A stretch of DNA of 39,678 nt, from positions 1-39,678 of the forward strand of contig CALMVI010000076.1 in NCBI GenBank assembly GCA_937873095.1. The letters are read 5' to 3'. Both the position numbers and the translations under genes were made by a program. This DNA is from an uncultured Acetobacteraceae bacterium. GTDB lineage: Bacteria; Pseudomonadota; Alphaproteobacteria; Acetobacterales; Acetobacteraceae. This document shows, piece after piece, positions 35,732 through 39,678 of this stretch (its first letter is position 1; every line of letters starts with the position of its first letter). The notes below the pieces were generated by a model. It saw only the letters and a program-made list of their open reading frames with translations. It did no database searches and was not told where the DNA came from.

Positions 35732-37057
35732 ATGCGACGTTCGACAAGCACGCTGCTGGCGCTGGTGAACCTGGCCTGCCCCGGCTTCGCCTTGGCCCAG
35801 TCGATGCCGGATATGCCAGGCATGAACATGCCCCAGACATCGCAGCCGGCCGTGCCCACGCCAATGGCAGCCGCCATGCCGATGCAGATGACCGGTGCCT
35901 TCGGCCCCTATGCGATGGCGCGTGAGGCGTCCGGAACGGCGTGGCAGCCCGACTCCACACCGGATGGCGGGCTGCACTTCATGCTGGGGCAGTGGATGCT
36001 GATGTCGCACGGCTACGCCGACGCCATCTACGACAACCAGGGCGGCTCGCGCGGCGCGGCCAAAACCTTTTCCGCCAGCATGGGCATGCTCATGGCGCAG
36101 CGTCCGCTGGGCGTGGACGGAACGCTCGGCCTGCGCGCAATGGTGTCGCTCGACCCGCTGATGGGGGCCAACGGCTACCCGCTGCTGTTCGCGACCGGAG
36201 AGACCGCCGACGGCCGCACGCCGTTGGTGGACCGGCAGCATCCGCACGATCTGTTCATGGAGCTGTCCGGCTCGTACAGCCTCAAGCTCTCGCCGGGCAG
36301 TTCGGTGTTCTTCTACGCCGGCCTGCCCGGCGAACCCGCGCTGGGTCCGCCCGCCTTCATGCACCGCGCCTCCGGCATCGACATCCCCGAGGCGCCGATC
36401 ACCCATCATTGGCTGGACAGCACCCACATCACCTATGGCGTGCTGACGGCAGGCTACGTCCACGATGCGTTCAAGATCGAAGGCTCGGTGTTCCGCGGCC
36501 GCGAGCCGAACCAGGAGCGATACGACGTCGAGGCGCCGCAACTGGACAGTTTTTCTGCCCGGCTGTCTTACAACCCCGGCCCCAACTGGTCGATGCAGGC
36601 GAGCTGGGGCAGCCTGACCAGCCCAGAGCAACTGGCGCCACGCGTCAACGAGAACCGGGTGACCGCGTCCGCGGCGTACAACCTGCTGTTCGGTCGCGGG
36701 AACACTTGGGCGTCCACCTTCGCCTGGGGCCGCAAGATGGATTCGCCCGGTCACGACCTGGACGGATTCCTGATCGAGAGCGAGCTGGTGCTGCACGACC
36801 TGAACACCGTGTTCGCTCGCGCCGAACGCGTGGACGAGGACGAGCTGTTCGACCTGGATACGGCCTCGCCGCTCAACGGCCGCATTTTCACCGTCAACAA
36901 GCTGAGCATCGGCTACATTCGTGACATCCAAGTGGCGCCCCACCTGAAATTGGGTGCCGGCGGGCTGGTAAGCCGCTACGCCTATCCTGCCGCACTCGAC
37001 CGGACATATGGCAGCCCGACCTCGTTCATGCTGTTTCTTCGCGTTAAGCTGAGTTGA
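35732..37057 (+). CDS. Met-rich outer-membrane beta-barrel protein, unknown role
   Basis: The 441-residue protein has a signal peptide (MRRSTSTLLALVNLACPGFALAQ), then a Met-rich, metal-ligand-like stretch (MPDMPGMNMP and AAAMPMQMTG), then repeated alternating strands (GSYSLKLSPGSSVFFYAG; SARLSYNPGPNWSMQASWG; NVFARAERV-like segments) ending in MLFLRVKLS, a typical barrel end. HPHDLFMELSG near 170 is notable. The Met clusters resemble copper-handling proteins, but no copper genes are next to it, so that is only a hint. It follows the D-aminopeptidase by 10 bp and may share its transcript. Confidence 0.72.
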   Translation: MRRSTSTLLALVNLACPGFALAQSMPDMPGMNMPQTSQPAVPTPMAAAMPMQMTGAFGPYAMAREASGTAWQPDSTPDGGLHFMLGQWMLMSHGYADAIYDNQGGSRGAAKTFSASMGMLMAQRPLGVDGTLGLRAMVSLDPLMGANGYPLLFATGETADGRTPLVDRQHPHDLFMELSGSYSLKLSPGSSVFFYAGLPGEPALGPPAFMHRASGIDIPEAPITHHWLDSTHITYGVLTAGYVHDAFKIEGSVFRGREPNQERYDVEAPQLDSFSARLSYNPGPNWSMQASWGSLTSPEQLAPRVNENRVTASAAYNLLFGRGNTWASTFAWGRKMDSPGHDLDGFLIESELVLHDLNTVFARAERVDEDELFDLDTASPLNGRIFTVNKLSIGYIRDIQVAPHLKLGAGGLVSRYAYPAALDRTYGSPTSFMLFLRVKLS

Positions 37058-37072
37058 TCCTTCGGAGCGCGC

Positions 37073-38365
37073 GTGATCGCCGAACCGGGCCTGTTGCTGA
37101 AAGAGATGTTCGAGGCGGCGGTGCGTCAGGCGGCACCCGCGACCTGCGTGCCGCCGCATCTGCCGCCGCCGCCGCCCGGACGCACGGTGGTGATCGGCGC
37201 GGGCAAGGCTGCCGCCGCCATGGCCCAGGCGGTGGACGCGCATTGGCCAGCCGGCCGGCCGCTCTCCGGCCTGGTGGTGACGCGATACGGCCACGGCGTG
37301 GGCGGGCTGGCGCGGATCGCGGTGGTCGAAGCAAGCCACCCGGTGCCCGACGCGGCCGGCGAGCGGGCGGCGGCCGACATCCTCGCGATGGTGCACGGCC
37401 TCGGCGCGGACGACCTCGTGCTGTGCCTGATATCGGGCGGCGGGTCGTCGCTGCTGGCGCTGCCGGCGCCCGGCCTGACCCTGGCCGACAAGCAGCTTGT
37501 GGCGCGCGCCCTGCTGCGCAGCGGCGCCTCCATCCACGAGATGAACTGCGTGCGCAAGCACCTCTCCGCCATCAAGGGCGGCCGCCTGGCCCTGGCGGCC
37601 GCACCCGCGCGCGTCGTGTCGCTGCTGGTGTCCGACGTGCCGGGCGACGACCCGTCCGTCATCGCGTCCGGCCCGACCGTGCCGGACGGTACCACGCTGG
37701 CCGACGCGCGCGCCGTGCTGGCCCGCTACGGCATCCATCCGTCGCCTGCCGTCGCCGCCCGCCTGGCCGATCCCGCGGCCGAGACGCCCAAGCCGGACGA
37801 CCCGGCCTTCGCGCGCGCCGACACGCGGATCGTCGCCACCCCGCAGAGCTCGCTGGAGGCTGCCGCGGCCGTCGCGCGGGAGGCAGGCGTGCGGCCGGTG
37901 ATGCTGGGCGACGCCATAGAGGGCGAAGCCTCCCTGGTGGCGGGCGACATGGCGCGCGCGGCGCTGCAGGCCGCTTCCGGCGGCGATCCCTGCGTGCTGA
38001 TCTCCGGCGGGGAAACCACGGTGACGGTGCGTGGACAGGGCCGGGGCGGGCGGAACGCCGAGTTCCTGCTGGCGCTGGCCGTGGCGCTGGACGGCCACCC
38101 CGCCATCCACGCCATCGCCTGCGACACGGACGGCATCGACGGGACGGAGGACAACGCCGGCGCCTGGCTCGCGCCAGACACGCTGCACCGGGCGCGGGCG
38201 CTCGGCCGCGATGCGCGCGCCAGCCTTGCCGACAATGACGGCTACGGGTTTTTTTCCGCCCTGGGCGACCTCATCGTCACCGGGCCGACCCGCACCAACG
38301 TCAACGATTTCCGGGCCATCCTGGTGTGGCCCCCACCCGAACCGGATCAGGGTGCCAGCATGTAG
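37073..38365 (+). CDS. Glycerate 2-kinase (MOFRL family, TtuD/GckA type)
   Basis: The 430-residue protein has the MOFRL layout: VIGAGKAAAAMAQAV near 40, LCLISGGGSSLLALPAPG near 122, VRKHLSAIKGGRLA and VSLLVSDVPGDDPSVIASGPTVPDG (near 180-205), then the MOFRL domain with CVLISGGETTVTVRGQGRGG and ACDTDGIDGTEDNAG. It phosphorylates glycerate to 2-phosphoglycerate, linking tartrate, glyoxylate or hydroxypyruvate use to glycolysis. GTG 37073 is the start; the frame before it is not coding. Its end overlaps the convergent cyclopropane synthase by 19 bp. Confidence 0.9.
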   Translation: MIAEPGLLLKEMFEAAVRQAAPATCVPPHLPPPPPGRTVVIGAGKAAAAMAQAVDAHWPAGRPLSGLVVTRYGHGVGGLARIAVVEASHPVPDAAGERAAADILAMVHGLGADDLVLCLISGGGSSLLALPAPGLTLADKQLVARALLRSGASIHEMNCVRKHLSAIKGGRLALAAAPARVVSLLVSDVPGDDPSVIASGPTVPDGTTLADARAVLARYGIHPSPAVAARLADPAAETPKPDDPAFARADTRIVATPQSSLEAAAAVAREAGVRPVMLGDAIEGEASLVAGDMARAALQAASGGDPCVLISGGETTVTVRGQGRGGRNAEFLLALAVALDGHPAIHAIACDTDGIDGTEDNAGAWLAPDTLHRARALGRDARASLADNDGYGFFSALGDLIVTGPTRTNVNDFRAILVWPPPEPDQGASM

Positions 38366-39579
38366 TCCCGGACCGGAGGCAGGGCGGACTGCGAGGGTGT
38401 CAGCTGCAGCTGGAACACCACCTGCCGCTCGCGACGGAACGCGAGCTCGGCGGCCGCCAGGTAGAATTCGAACATGCGGCAGAAGCGCTCGTCGTAGAGG
38501 CGGGCGATCTCGCGCCGGTTGGCCTGGAAGCGCTGCGACCAGCAGCGCACGGTCTGCGCGTAATGCAGCACCAGCGTCTGCACGTCCGTCAGCAGCAGGC
38601 CGGAGCGTTCGACCGACGGCATCACCTCGCTCAGCGCCGGCGCGTAGCCGCCCGGAAAGATGTGTTTCTGCAGCCAGGCTGCCGTGGATCCCGGGCCGGC
38701 GCTGCGGCCGATGTGGTGGACCAGCGCCACGCCGTCCTGGCGCAGGCAGCGCCGGATCGTGCGGAAATAGGCGCCGTAGTTCCGCAGGCCGACATGCTCC
38801 ATCATGCCGACCGAAACCACGCGGTCGAACGGCCGGTCCATCTGGCGGTAATCCGCCAGCTCGAAGCGGACGCGGTCGGCCAGGCCCTCCTTGTCCGCCC
38901 GCTCCCGCGCGGCGCGCAGCTGCTCCGCCGACAGGGTGATGCCCGTGACGTGCGCCCCGTACTCGCGCGCAAGGGTGAGTGCCAGGCCGCCCCAGCCGCA
39001 GCCGATGTCGAGCACCGTCATGCCCGGCCGGTGCAGATGCAGCTTGGCGGCGATCAGGTGCTGCTTGGCCTGCTGCGCCTGCTCCAGCGTGTCGTCCGGA
39101 TGGCGGAAATACGCGCAGGAGTAGTTCAGGTCACGATCCAGGATCAGCGCGTAGAACCGCCGGTCGAGGTCGTAGTGCCTGGCCACCTGGCGCCGCACCC
39201 GCCCGATGCCGTTGGCCTGCGCCAGCCGCCGCGTGCCGTCGAGCACGCCCTGGTGCAGCCGCAGCAGCGGATGGTTCGCCCCCGCGATCACGTTGCGCAG
39301 CACCAGATCCAGCGCGTCGCCGATCGTGCAGCCCACCGGCTCCAGCCCGCCTGCCATGTACGCCTCGCCGAACGCCAGGCCAGGGTTGGCCGCCAGCCGG
39401 CGCAACCAGCGCCGGTCCCGCAGCGCGATGCGGACCGGAGGCCCGCCATCGCCGTCCCGCACCGGCGGGGCGCCCTTGCGCGGGTAGTGTGACGTGCTGC
39501 CATCCGGCCAGGTCACCGCCAGGCTGCCCTGTTGGACGAGAGCGGAGAAGACGGAATGCAGCAGGCGTTGCGCGATCAT
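38347..39579 (-). CDS. cfa: Cyclopropane-fatty-acyl-phospholipid synthase family
   Basis: The 410-residue SAM-dependent enzyme has the N-terminal helical region of the Cfa family (VTWPDGSTSHYP; GLAFGEAYMAGGLEP), RRQVARHYDLDRRFYALILD, NYSCAYFRHPDDTLEQAQ, the SAM-binding VLDIGCGWGGLALTLA near 190, and VSVGMMEHVGLRNY, AWLQKHIFPGGY. It adds a methylene bridge to unsaturated membrane lipids, often during stationary phase or acid stress. Its final codons overlap the glycerate kinase on the other strand. Confidence 0.92.
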   Translation of the reverse strand: MIAQRLLHSVFSALVQQGSLAVTWPDGSTSHYPRKGAPPVRDGDGGPPVRIALRDRRWLRRLAANPGLAFGEAYMAGGLEPVGCTIGDALDLVLRNVIAGANHPLLRLHQGVLDGTRRLAQANGIGRVRRQVARHYDLDRRFYALILDRDLNYSCAYFRHPDDTLEQAQQAKQHLIAAKLHLHRPGMTVLDIGCGWGGLALTLAREYGAHVTGITLSAEQLRAARERADKEGLADRVRFELADYRQMDRPFDRVVSVGMMEHVGLRNYGAYFRTIRRCLRQDGVALVHHIGRSAGPGSTAAWLQKHIFPGGYAPALSEVMPSVERSGLLLTDVQTLVLHYAQTVRCWSQRFQANRREIARLYDERFCRMFEFYLAAAELAFRRERQVVFQLQLTPSQSALPPVRDYMLAP

Positions 39580-39609
39580 GAGTAGGCTACTGATGAGTGT
39601 TGCACGAGC

Positions 39610-39633
39610 GAAGGCCAGGGGCCTTGCCCCATA
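39610..39633. repeat. GAAGGCCAGGGGC hairpin repeat, copy C
   Basis: GAAGGCCAGGGGC-CTT-GCCCC (39611-39631) has stem GGGGC/GCCCC, after the divergent start of cfa. The rest of the window to 39678 has only an AAGCT-rich inverted stretch (GAAGCTAAGCTTCC, 39640-39653) and no gene. Confidence 0.7.
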
Positions 39634-39678
39634 AGCGCGAAGCTAAGCTTCCATAAGGCTCTTCCACTGCAATGGTCT

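Overview
The window reads as chromosomal DNA of a high-GC alphaproteobacterium, most likely in or near the Acetobacteraceae (Rhodospirillales). This rests on the GC-rich coding style, an MbfA-type ferritin/VIT1 fusion, an HWE-family sensor kinase, a recF-gyrB pair and short GAAGGCCAGGGGC hairpin repeats. The family placement is an inference. I see no tRNA, rRNA, CRISPR array, transposase or phage gene. Positions 1-117 are homopolymer runs that look like an assembly or sequencing artefact.

Layout. 0.2-2.5 kb: mbfA iron protein, a VOC protein, a frameshifted aldo/keto reductase remnant and an SRPBCC protein. 2.7-11.4 kb: a self-contained catabolic-looking block. A CaiB-type CoA-transferase, a TonB-dependent receptor, a RutA-like flavin monooxygenase, an amidase-signature hydrolase and an isochorismatase-fold amidohydrolase run leftward. 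An HMG-CoA-lyase-like enzyme and a GntR/FCD regulator run rightward. Two near-identical TGTATGCAA sites lie at the two divergent start codons. 11.4-13.5 kb: an interrupted secreted-protein gene, a membrane protein, a DUF4126 protein and several palindromic repeats. 13.8-18.9 kb: a ROK protein whose two halves are in swapped order, a DUF21/CBS/CorC membrane protein, an NnrU-like protein, a lipoprotein and ispH. 19.1-28.0 kb: DUF4345 protein, LysR regulator, two catalase-like proteins, a Crp/Fnr regulator, an HSL-type esterase, a small protein and an HWE kinase with its response regulator, which look like a stress-response neighbourhood. 28.2-33.4 kb: gyrB, recF and a type II NADH dehydrogenase. 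33.6-39.6 kb: PaaI thioesterase, D-aminopeptidase, a Met-rich outer-membrane protein, a glycerate 2-kinase and a cyclopropane-fatty-acid synthase.

Two things stand out beyond ordinary annotation. The 2.7-11.4 kb block combines outer-membrane uptake, flavin-dependent amide or ring cleavage, two C-N hydrolases, CoA transfer and a retro-aldol lyase under one probable regulator. I infer a pathway for an imported cyclic amide, imide or N-heterocycle, with unknown substrate. Second, a family of at least eight short oriented palindromes with compensatory stem changes (arms like GAGCA/TGCTCGCC) sits at gene 3' ends throughout the window. One copy forms the last 19 codons of the D-aminopeptidase gene and another supplies the stop codon of the thioesterase gene.
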